Origin: Henckelia pumila | Lineage: Eukaryota; Streptophyta; Magnoliopsida; Lamiales; Gesneriaceae | Assembly: GCF_033568475.1 (NCBI RefSeq) | Contig: NW_027331831.1 | Location: forward strand, 15,810,001-15,874,000 | DNA length: 64,000 bases | Direction: 5' to 3' | Shown: in pieces, positions 36,301-46,409 of the stretch | Position numbering within the stretch: the first letter of the stretch is position 1 | Layout of the letters: every line of letters begins with the position of its first letter | The notes under the pieces: model-generated | Database searches by the model: none | What the model was told of the DNA's origin: nothing | What the model saw: only the letters and a program-made list of their open reading frames with translations | Position numbers and translations under genes: made by a program

Positions 36301-37205
36301 GCCTACAGCAAGCTTTAGGTACACAGTTACATTTGAGTACTGCTTATCATCCTCAAACTGAAGGATAGTCAGAATGAACGATTCAAACTCTTGAGGATAT
36401 GTTGAGAGCTGTAGTACTTGATCTGAGTACAAACTGGCAAGATTTGTTACTACTTGTGGAGTTCTCTTACAACAACAGTTATCAGACTAGTATTGAGATG
36501 GCTCCATTCGAAGCGTTGTATGGTAAGAAGTGCCGATCACCGTTGTACTGGGATGATGTGACAGAAGTACCGGAGATTGGTCTTGATATGCTTAGAGAAA
36601 TGACTGACAAAGTGAAACTCATTCAGAAGCGAATGAAGACAGCTCAAGACAGACAAACAAAGTATGTAAACGTGAGACGTCGACCTTTGAGTTTTGAGCA
36701 GGGAGACAGAGTATTCTTGAATATTTCACCTTTCAGGGGTACTGTTCGATTTGGCAAGCGAGGGAAATTGTCACCACGTTTTATTGGACCGTATGAGATT
36801 CTGGAGAAGATAGGCGATCTAGCTTATCGACTTGCATTGCCTCCAGCCTTATCTGGTATTCATGATATTTTTCATGTATCGATGCTGAGGAAGTATCAGC
36901 CTGATTTATCTCATATTATCCAAGTAGATGAAGCTGAACTTGATGATACTCTTAGCTATTTTGAGAAGCCGATTCAGATTCTCGATCGAAAGGCAAAACA
37001 ACTCCGAACCAAAACCATTTCATTGGTGGAGATTCAATGGAGTCGGCATGGAGTTGAAGAAGCTACATGGGAAACTGAAGAAGACATGAAACATAGATTT
37101 CCTTATCTATTTCACTTATGTAAGTCTTATTCAGTATTTCTGTTATTTCTTTATCTTATGTGCGTACAAATTGCTTATGAATTTGAGGACGAACTCATGC
37201 CTTAG
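33310..37205 (+). pseudogene. Tekay gag C-terminus and pol (protease, RT, RNase H, integrase), decayed
   Basis: Knuckle CHICNQTRHFARVC lies near 33500. Protease YVLVDTGASHTFIS is near 33775. RT has [20 protein letters not shown] and FIDDILIYS. RNase H has [16 protein letters not shown] (35230) and DALSRK. The integrase zinc-binding region is broken near 35815-36000. The catalytic core has MDFVTNLPRSSRGCDAIWVI and HGVPKSIVSDHDPRF. A chromodomain-like tail reads VEIQWSRHGVEEATWE and ends at 37205. At least eight in-frame stops and some frameshifts interrupt it. Many stops fit C-to-T or G-to-A change (TAG from CAG, TGA from CGA or TGG). It is not functional. Confidence 0.92.
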
Positions 37206-37218
37206 TGGAGGAGATATT

Positions 37219-39165
37219 TGTAAGGCCCGAGATTATTTGATTTAATTCGAGATTAGTTAATTTTAATTTATTTAATTTGAGAATTTTTATAGTTTAGATT
37301 TAAATTCTAATATTCTTAAATTATTTAGGATTGAAATTGAATATAAAGAAGGGTCGAGGACCGAATTGCAAATATTGAAGAGTTGAGGGACTAAATTTCA
37401 ATTTGGCTTGAATATATCTAATTTTGAATTGATTAGTCAGAATATTCACGTATACTTTGCATATCTACTTCAGAATATTCAGACAAAAAAACCGAGACCT
37501 CATTTTTTTTCTTGGATTTGGGTTTTCAAACTTTTGTATCTTTTGATTTGATTGTCCGATTTCAATTTCGAACATAGTTCTGGAATCCTTGCGACGAGGG
37601 CTTCGATTTGATGTAAGTATTTTGATGTTTCAAGTATGTTTGAAATTTCATATATGAAGGGAATCTGAATTCATTTATATCTTCATGTGTTTGAACTTCA
37701 TATCTCGTATGTGCGACACCGAATCAAAGAACGGATATCGGTTGTATTAGATATGATTTCCAGCATGTGTTTCGAAAGATATAGACTCTGATATGATGGT
37801 TTATGCTGATATTTATGTTGATATGTTGGTTAGAAGTGATATATGAAGTTAGTTATGAGTTCGATATCGTTTCGGTTATCGATTTTTAGTCGTTACGCCA
37901 TCGGTTGATGATTTAAAACCGTTTTGATATCTTGTTGATTGAGATAAGTTTGATATGATGTCTTGCTGATATATCTTGTTATGAACACTTCATTTCAGCA
38001 TTTGATCAGAGTTGAAGACGCGAGATTGACGCTTTCAAACCGACTAAGAAGTTGAGCTAGGTTTGAAGTTGTTTGATTGTGAAGAGTGAATGATGATTGA
38101 GTTGGGAAGTTGGTTAGAGTTTGATATATGTGTGTTCTTATTGTTGTGTTTCAGAATTGAAGCCGCAAGAACCAACAAAACGAGAAGCTATAAGACAACA
38201 TCGAGAGTCAGGAATTTAATACTCAAGAATGACGCTTCTTGAGTTATTCCACAAAAACCACATACTTGTATATCGTTTGTATTTATATTATTGATGTTGT
38301 CGATCCATTTCAGGTAGTGGATCTTTATTTGATATGATATGAGATATGAATTGATTCTTATGCCAAGGTCAGATGGACCTTATTTTTGAGTCTAATGAGA
38401 CAGCGATACATGGATATTCATGTCAAGATCGTATACGAATCTTGATGGCAAAGATTGTGATAGGAATCAATTCTTTATATATGGGTTTACTCTATTCTTG
38501 AGTTAAAATGTTTAGAGTTGATATGAATTTATTTAACTCATGTATATGTTGATTATACTGAGAATTGTATTCTCACCGGACGTTTCTGGTTGTTGTCTTG
38601 TTTTGTTTGTGTGCATGACGACAGATGGGGCAGGAGCTGGCCAAAGTCGATGAGGGTAGCTCATGAGAGAAGATTAGACGTGGACTCGGGTTGTTTGTAG
38701 TTGAAACGATGTATATAAATCCTAGCAAGCATGTTAGAAACCACTTATGTTGATGTTCTTGAGAAGTTGATGAACACTTGTGTAGTTTCATGTTTTTGTT
38801 GGATTTTAAACTCTTAGTTTGATGTATCAACTACTTGTACATATGTTTAGATTTTGTTCTATGTATGTATACATGTTTTGGAACTTGAATATGATGGATT
38901 GGAGTGGTTGAAAGGATCAATTTTAGCTGCTGAAAAACATAGCAAGGGACTGCCCAGAGCTGAGCCCGATCTTCTTTTTTTGGCAGACCGGGCGCAGCCC
39001 ATAACTCCCCAACCCGAGAGGGGCGCTCGGTCGGCGGTTTTTGATCGACCGAGCGCACCCCTCAATGAAAAAAAAATTTATTTGATCTTATTCCTTTCTT
39101 GGTTTAGTAATGATGTTTAATTACTAATTGCCATAAGAATGAGATTAGCAACCCGAGGCCCCACA
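37219..39165 (+). repeat. Tekay 3' LTR
   Basis: It starts TGTAAGGCCCGAGATTATTT after a purine-rich GTGGAGGAGATATT and ends GAGGCCCCACA. It is followed by the target duplication CCCTG. Near the 3' end it holds a small hairpin-forming CGCTCGGTCGGCGG...GACCGAGCG. Confidence 0.93.
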
Positions 39166-39371
39166 CCCTGGCCTTCTGAACCACTTCAGGGATTCCGAAC
39201 TCAAGCAGATCGGATCTTCCGATCTTAGTTCTGATCGTCCGAACTAGCACCAACAACTCAATCTCATAGTATTATTATCTTAATCTCAATTAGGGTCTTG
39301 ATTTGACTAATTAACATTCCTTGGTCATATTTAGCCACTTAATCACGTTAATTAGGATACGGGTTACTACA

Positions 39372-39522
39372 AGCTGCCTTATCCAAATATAAATCTAAGA
39401 GTTATCGCTTGAAGTTGAAGGAGTACGAAATTTTGAACAAAGATATCTCGCAAATGACAAAGGAACAACTTATCATACATGAATATCTATGTCAGGATAT
39501 TAGGTCGAGATGGAATATCTAA
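39372..39522 (+). pseudogene. PIF/Harbinger ORF1-like remnant, right part
   Basis: The frame reads AALSKYKSKSYRLKLKEYEI then LNKDISQMTKEQLIIHEYLC and QDIRSRW, then a stop. This is the C-terminal end of the NAM-associated domain (compare LKxYEILxKDTSxMTxEQ in such proteins). It continues what breaks off at 21250, so the two parts were one gene before the LTR insertions. Confidence 0.62.
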
Positions 39523-39641
39523 AATGTGTATTCAACGTTCAGTTTCTAGTATTATTTTATTTTCTATTATGTAATTTTTAATTAATGTATTTCTCGTTTC
39601 GATTAATGTGATTTTCAATTATTGTAATCCTTGCAAAAGAG

Positions 39642-40560
39642 TTGTCACAACTGCAAACATGCACGAGTGCGATTCGTCAAATGGCTAATGGAGTCTCTGC
39701 CGACCATCTTAACGAGTACCTACGTATAGGTGAATCAACTATCATCAAGTGTCTTTTCAAATTCTGTGAATACGTGGTTGAAATATTTGATGATCGGTAC
39801 TTGAGAAGGCCAAATGCTGATGATGTTCAATGTCTTCTTCAAATGCATGATGAGAGACACCAATTCTCTGGCATGTTGGGTATCCTTGATTGTATGCACA
39901 AGAAATGAAAAAAATGTTCAGTTTCTTGGAAAGGTTAATTTACAAGAGGATATGGGTCACCAATGATCGTTCTTGAAGCGGTCGCGTCTCGTGACTTGTG
40001 GATATGGATGCATTCTTTTGGATCGCCGGTTCATGTAATGATATAAACGTGTTATACGAATCTCCCATATTCAATAACGTCTTTCAAGAAAAAGCGCTAG
40101 AGATTAATTTCACGATGAACAACACTGAATATACGAAGGGATATTATCTAACATATGTAATATATCCAGAATGGGTTACTTGCGTTAAGGTTTTTCCTTG
40201 CCCGGAGGATCCCAAGAGGAAGTTGTTTAAGGAAAGACAAGAGTCTACAAGAAAAGATGTCGAACGAGCATTTGGGGTGCTCCAATCTTGATGGGCGATT
40301 GACAGAGGTCCAGCTCGTTATTGGTATAAGAAAAAGTTAAAACAAATCATGTTAGCATGTATTATTTTGCATATATAACATGATTGTTGAGGATAAGGGA
40401 GATCACGTGACAAATTGGTACAACGATGAAGGTGACGAACCCGCACAACCTTTCTTGGCTCAAAATGAGGATTTCAGGATTATCTTCGGACAAATTCTGA
40501 ACTACGTGGCACTCAAGTGCATCACCAACTTCTCGCTGACTTAGTTGAGCATATCTAAGG
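39642..40560 (+). pseudogene. PIF/Harbinger (HARBI1-like, DDE_Tnp_4) transposase remnant
   Basis: It begins around SAIRQMANGVSADHLNEYLR and continues DDVQCLLQMHDERHQFSGML and GILDCMH, where a stop follows. After a frameshift come EAVASRDLWIWMHSF-like sequence, AGSCNDINVLYESPIFNNV, YPEWVTCVKVFPCPEDPKRK, KDVERAFGVLQS, a stop, and LACIILHNMIVED. These are the standard blocks of plant PIF/Harbinger transposases, including the ND (NDINVL) and E (ERAFGVLQ) catalytic regions. Several stops and at least two frameshifts make it dead. It follows the ORF1 remnant in the usual tandem arrangement. Terminal inverted repeats were not found. Confidence 0.88.
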
Positions 40561-41976
40561 ACAATACAACAACAATCCGTGAATTAGTATTTCATATATT
40601 TCGAAACTTTTAAATTATATGTTATTTTTAATTTCATAAAAGTGTGGTTTTTTTCTAAGTTGTATTGTTTCATTTCAAAGTTTATAATAAAATTTTAATT
40701 TTAAATAAATTTCGAGCTCCCAAGTGTGTATTTTTAGCTGGTCAATTCTCATAAGGCGCACCCACGTCTTATGCCAAATCATCTTCTAGTTTGACTGCTT
40801 CAGTTTCTCTTTAAGGCGGAAAACCACAAAAGAAGAAGTATTTAGACAAGGCAGATCTATATCTTGGAAACTTCAAATATGAAAAAAAATAACTTTTTTA
40901 GCCCAAATTTTCTCTGATATCATAAAATTTGCTTTTATTATCAATGACACGAGATAAATAAGAAGAAAAAAAATTTAATTAATAAATATATTAAAAATAT
41001 TAATATTATTTTTTTAAAATAATAAGATTGTTTTTTAAAAAGTAATAATAGTTTTTTTTTAAATAATAATCATTTAAAGATTGTAAATAAAATTAAAAAT
41101 GTATTTATTTAATAAGAAAAAAAAGTAAAGATGATTGAGTGGACAGAGAGATCTATAAATAATGAGTGTTAATGTTAAAATGTGTGTGTGAAAGAGAGAT
41201 GTTAATATAATGAGTATGGGGTAGTGACCCCTATGTTTTTTTATGAGGTGGTCAATATTATAATATACACCAATGCAGATGCTCTTAATCATGGTCCAAG
41301 GACTATTATGAGATCATCAAACTTTTAGAAGCATGGCATAAACGTTATTTGTATATCATAATACATTAATATATTACATCGATATGTATTAAACATATTT
41401 TATTTATATTTTATGAAAGTGTAAGTAAACTTTGTTATAATAAATAAAATATAAATTTATGACGGAAAAGTATAAAAAAAATGATCATAATTGAAGAAAA
41501 ATATCGATTAAAGTGATCATTGTTTTCTTTGAAAATGTCAACTTCGAGAACAAAATTGTATGTATCAGAGTTAAAATGTGTGAAGGACAATTGTAGTCAT
41601 GCATAATAATATTTGATTTTAAATCGATTTTTTACATTAAAAAATGGAGATTTATATTCAAATCAAGAATTTTTAAACTTTTATTTTCTAAGTTTTTTTC
41701 CGAAAATTAATTAAATTCGTTATTCAAGCAAGATAAATATCTGTTATTTTGGTGAGAAATTACGTCGTTAATACACCGTGATATATAATTTAAAAATTAC
41801 TCGTACACTCATAATTTATTAAGGTATAACAATAGTATGGATAGTTAATTTTCTTTTACCGTTTTAAATTAAGAATCTATTTAAATATGCATTTAATTTT
41901 TTTTTAAATATTTTATAAGTAAAAAAACTTAAAACATGTATTTGGTAAAATTTTTTTTGAATTTTTTTATAGAAGT
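40561..41976. other. AT-rich intergenic sequence
   Basis: Long A/T runs and no gene. Near 41263-41290 the sequence CACCAATGCAGATGCTCTTA resembles the terminus of common plant MITEs, but no matching inverted end was found. The right boundary is the LINE target duplication GTTTTTTAAGTAGTTTTTT (41977-41995). Confidence 0.5.
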
Positions 41977-42054
41977 GTTTTTTAAGTAGTTTTTTTAACG
42001 GAAATATCTAATATTATTAATTATGAGTAATGTCTTTAATAACAAGATCAATCA

Positions 42055-43617
42055 TCAAAAAGGAAAACTCTCGTTCTCCCAATGAAAAGGGATGGGGGAG
42101 AAAACAGCAAAGGAAGCAAGCGAATGAACAACCCGATTCGCTGACCTACAAACGTGAATTAAAGAAGAATTCACATCCAAGCTCAAAATTTCCTTGATAT
42201 CAGCAGCTAAGATCCCTTCATAATTAATATTATCTTCTAGCGACGTGACTTCTTGCACTGCTAGATGAGAGTCCGAAGTAATTATATTCACCCGAAGATT
42301 ATAATCTCGAATAGTTGTCAACCCTCCCAAAATCGTTGTTAGCTCCGCACAGACTATTGAATGTGTCTTCTCAATTCTTTTACCAAAAGCAAGCACCGGT
42401 TGTCCTTCCGAATTTTTGATTACACCTCAGATTGCACAGCCATTGGAGTTCACCAAATATGCAGCATCGACATCCAGGCGAACTCAAAAATTGTGGAGAA
42501 AGACATTTGATTAGCACTCGAAGCTGAAATATTGTCTTGAGCAGTTCGGAATTCGATCAGCATATCTACACACCACTCAATATTAGTAAAAATTTTGCCC
42601 GTTCCTGACTCATGAACTTGTTTGAGTCTCTCACTCCACACTGCCTAGGTACGCACTACAAAGGCTTCAAGATCTGATTTCACCAATCCATCCTCCATCC
42701 ACACAAAAATGTCCATCACCTTCAGCCCCCTAACCTGCTTCAGCAGTGGCTAAAATATGGAATGCTTCCAAAAAAATTTAATCGCAAAACAGAATAAAAG
42801 GGCATGAGTAGTAGTGTCTCCATGAAGGTGACATAGCGGGCAGAAGCCTTTGACTGGAATATGATGAGCCGTTAAGTTTGCTTCTATGTGAATGATATTA
42901 TGCACCACTCTCCACCAAAATATTTTGATCTTTGGAGGTATAGAGAGCACCCAAAGGTATTGCCACCAGCTCTTTCAATGCATGACTGAACTTGATTCTG
43001 TAGTGTCATAAAAGCCATTCTCGAAGTTATATCCATCTCGCACGGAATACATCCATTTCGGATCTGAGCTCCAAAATCTGATATCTTCCCTCATTGGGCT
43101 GGATAGTGGAATAGCAATAATCTTTGGTAATATGTGAGGGGAGAACAAATGTCGAATAAGAGGTTCATTCCATCTCCCTTCAATCATAAGAGTGCTCACT
43201 GTTTCAAATTGTGATTGATCTTGGTGCCATGGTATGCAACCTTTCAGTTGAGGTATCCAGCGGTCCCTAAAGGTGGCAATTCGCCTACCATCACCAACCA
43301 CCCTCCAGCAAACTCCCTTGTCGATAAGAGGCCGGATCCACAGTAACGATCGCCAGAAGTAAGATGGATTATTCCCACCCCGACTGCCATTACATCTTTG
43401 TGACAAAAAAACCGAGCTTTCAGAACTCTAATTACAAGAGAATGAAGCTCTTTAATCAGCCTCCATAATTGCTTACCTGGTAATGCCTTGTTGAAAGTTT
43501 CTAATTTTCTGAAGCCCATTCCACCCAAAAATTTCGGCTTGCCAAGGGAAGCCCATGTTTTCCAATGCATTCTTTTCTTACCATCACTTAAACCCCGCCA
43601 GAAGTTTGCACATTTTT
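42055..43617 (-). pseudogene. LINE ORF2 C-terminal part (zf-RVT and RNase H domains)
   Basis: From high to low coordinates the first block is HWKTWASLGKPKFLGGMGFR with ALPGKQLWRLI. Next is the zf-RVT region SIPPKIKIFWWRVVHNIIHI with CPLCHLHGDTTTHALLFC. Last is a plant RNase H-like domain with CAELTTILGGLTTIRD, SDSHLAVQEV and CRSANRVVHSLA. The blocks are spread over frames with stops between them, so it is a dead copy. Confidence 0.87.
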
Positions 43618-45091
43618 TGTGAAAATTACTCGCAAGCGTACGAGTGCCAAGTTTTAATATAATGAAAAATCAAGTATCGTTCCCTCAGAGAGTAAAATGA
43701 AAATATTCAGTGCTTGTAATTAAAATAGTCTAAACTTTATCTAGAAAATCAAAATCTCAGAATTTTGCAGAATAAAATAATCAATGAGTTTTTAATAGCA
43801 CGCACACAACTTTCAGATAAAAATCAATCAGAGAAAAAATGGTCTAGAGGTTTAGATTTCACTTGGTTTCAACAACAATCAATCCTAATTAATTTAGTTT
43901 CATGAATTCCAGTCAATTAATAGCCAAGAACACTTAAGTTTATTATTTTCCTCTCCCGAGCAACAAATAATTTTTATCAACTACAATTCAATTCCAATAT
44001 CCCTATTAAGAATCTACTTGCAGTGATCTATCACAAAACAATGTTCTTTTTAAAAGCTCTGTTAAAATTATACTCTCTCCCGAGCTATATAAATAATTAA
44101 CAGTGTATTTTCTAATGGTCCTATTCAAAATCCCCTCTCTCGAGTGCCAGATTTCAAATAAATATAACAATTCAATTATTTATCAGATAATTTAAAAGAC
44201 AATCAATTCTAGAAAAACAATTAATCTAGAAGAAACTCAATTCAATAAAATCAAAAATTCATGAAAGTGTCTACACCAGGTTCCATCCGACCTCTAGACT
44301 CTAAAAAATTAGTTCATGATCAAAAATAGATAAACAAAATTCATGTTTATGAAACTAAACATCAATTCCAATTTAATAAGAAACGGGAAAGAAAAACAAA
44401 TCCAAAGTAGCTTCCGCGTCCTTCGTCTTCGAACTTTTCCAATTTTCTTCTTCACGTTGTTGTGCAGATTTTTCCTCCCTAAATCTCTTCTTCCTTGTGT
44501 GTGTGTTGTGTGATTTAGATTTGTGCGGCTGCCCCTCTCCTATTGTGTCTTTAAAATCTCTTTTATATATCCTTGAAGCCTGTCAAAGAAAGCCCGAAAA
44601 AGTCTCAAAGTCTCCTTCCCGAAAAATTACAAAATCTGACTTCGCGACAGTGCGGGCGCGCAGTAGAGTGGCAAGGGCGCGCCTAAGCCTCAAATATACA
44701 CTTCTTTTTACGTCCAGGGATGGCGCGGGCGCGCTAGGAAACAGTGAGGGCGCGCCCTACTCTCGCATGTGTTGTTCTACAATGCGCGACAATTTTTAAA
44801 AAATCATATCTCCCAAACTAACCGCCGGATTAAGCTGAAATTTTGAAAGCAGTTTCAAAACATCCTAAATTTTATTATGAACGGTAAAGATTGGATTTGG
44901 ATGTCTCAATAATTCCTAGTAATTTTCTGAAGTTGTTGCTCCAAAATTCATTCTTCCGCTTCTTATGGCTACTTTTGCTCCAATCCTTGCAACTCACAAA
45001 AACAACAACAAATATGCGTAATATCCACTAAATACATCAAAAAAACCAAGTCAAAACATATATAAATTAAGTGCATAAAATGCACTTATCA
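43618..45091 (-). repeat. Athila-like 3' LTR
   Basis: It matches 54044-55507 over its whole length with few differences. It includes a CpG-rich stretch with repeated GGGCGCGC motifs (44645-44760). The ORF 44497-44799 recurs in the other LTR and is not a separate gene. Confidence 0.93.
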
Positions 45092-45222
45092 AATTCCCTT
45101 AAACTTAGACTTTTGCTTGTCCCAAGCAAAACAATAATGATCAATATAGTCGGCCTCCGAATTTTTACATTCCAAGATTAAATACACATGTAGGATAATT
45201 TTTTAAAGAGTTCTCGTGTGTG

Positions 45223-45577
45223 TGTGTGATTTGCCAATCTCATCTACCCACCCAACTTTCGATAAAATCATGCAATCCGTAAGCTTCACAGATTTATTAA
45301 TCCCGCCCTCAAGTTTCAAGAAACTCTCCACCAAGTTCAATTTCTAATTGCACGATCAACTGGACTTTTTTGGTTAACATTAGACTCAAGTATAATCAGC
45401 AACTGTGTGATTTGCCATCTACCCACCCAACTTTCGATAAAATCATGCAATCCGTAAGCTTCACAGATTCATTAATCCCGCCCTCAAGTTTCAAGAAACT
45501 CTCCACCAAGTTCAATTTCTAATTGCACGATCAATTGGACTTTTTTGGTTAACATTAGACTCAAGTATAATCAGCAG
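45223..45577. repeat. Two-copy tandem duplication in the element's noncoding interior, about 180-bp unit
   Basis: The unit begins TGTGTGATTTGCCA at 45223 and again at 45404. Both copies run through CTACCCACCCAACTTTCGAT and end TCAAGTATAATCAGCA. The first copy has an extra ATCTC-like insertion. Confidence 0.9.
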
Positions 45578-46157
45578 GAGATAAGCATCCATATGTATAT
45601 CAATGTAAACAAGGACTCAGAATTCAAAGCAAAAGGAATTGAATATTTTCAATTTGTGCAGGATTATGAGTAGCTAAAATTTTTTATTTGCATTGCCAGA
45701 CATTAGTCTTGGCTTTCTTCTACTCCATACATCTCCATTTTTATGCCTTGTATTTGGACTAGAATTTCAATCCATTTTTTTTTCTTTTCAAGACCTCCCC
45801 TCACCTTATTTTCTCCGCCATAACTTTTTTTTGAACTTTTTTAGCTACTCAATTTGTTTTGGATTTTTTTTCATTATTTATATGAATAAAAAAATTAATA
45901 ATGGCTAAAAAGGCTCAACGAATTCAAAAATTCCTAAATCAATTCTGTGCTCTTACAAATCTACCTCAGTTTCAAGTAAAAATCACAAGAGTTAAGAATC
46001 AAATCCTCTAATCCACATCACAAATCCACATAATTTTTCTCTAGTTGCTAGGAGTATCGAAAATCATGGCATTCGTGCTTAAATGTGAGAACTCAAAATT
46101 AAATATAGCTAACATAAACTTTTTCAGCGAAAAAAATTTATTTTCATCATAGGTCAA

Positions 46158-46403
46158 TGTAAACTTTAGGTAGAGAATATATTGTAAAATGATTTCTTTC
46201 TTCTATATCTTCTCACGAGTACAGTACTTCTCATTTATACAAGAAAGAGGCTAAACAATTATGTTAAACTATCTATGCTAGGAAAGAATAAATTAACCCA
46301 TGATCTCTGGGATATGTACAATCATGGAATATACACAATCAAAGAGAAAAGATAGCCTACATTAATTAAGTGCTATATTAGTTTAATACAGCTTACGCCA
46401 ACA
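46158..46403 (-). repeat. copia 3' LTR
   Basis: 246 bp with 8 mismatches to the partner LTR and no indels. The target duplication GTCAA lies just outside at 46153-46157. Confidence 0.95.
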
Positions 46404-46409
46404 CTCCCC

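Larger units (their letters stand above)
23008..39165 (+). mobile_element. Ty3/gypsy chromovirus, Tekay/Del type, decayed and itself interrupted
   Basis: Long LTRs (23008-24946 and 37219-39165) start TG and end CA. The 5-bp target duplication CCCTG is at 23003-23007 and 39166-39170. The primer-binding site TGGTATCAGAGC suits initiator tRNA-Met. The internal order is gag, zinc knuckle, protease, reverse transcriptase, RNase H, integrase and a chromodomain-like tail, as in Tekay/Del chromoviruses. Gag is split at 26061 by a 7.2-kb element. Numerous stops and frameshifts make it non-autonomous. Confidence 0.93.
21821..39371 (+). mobile_element. LTR (probably solo, gypsy-type) interrupted by the Tekay element
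   Basis: It starts TGTAGTGACCCAACCCGG at 21821 and ends ATACGGGTTACTACA at 39371, so its termini are imperfect inverted repeats (TGTAGTGACCC/GGGTTACTACA). Removing the Tekay insertion leaves about 1.39 kb with no coding sequence, as for a solo LTR. Part of it consists of repeated GGATCGTCCGAAC-like motifs on both sides of the Tekay insertion, which supports continuity. No clean 5-bp target duplication was found at its outer ends. Confidence 0.6.

Noticed and set aside
41263..41290. MITE terminus (AGAGCATCTGCATTGGTG on the - strand)
   Set aside because: No matching inverted terminus was found within the AT-rich stretch to the left, so an element could not be delimited.
44497..44799. ORF pair 44497-44799 and 54923-55264
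   Set aside because: They lie at equivalent positions in the two LTRs of the Athila-like element, so they are repeat copies and not genes.
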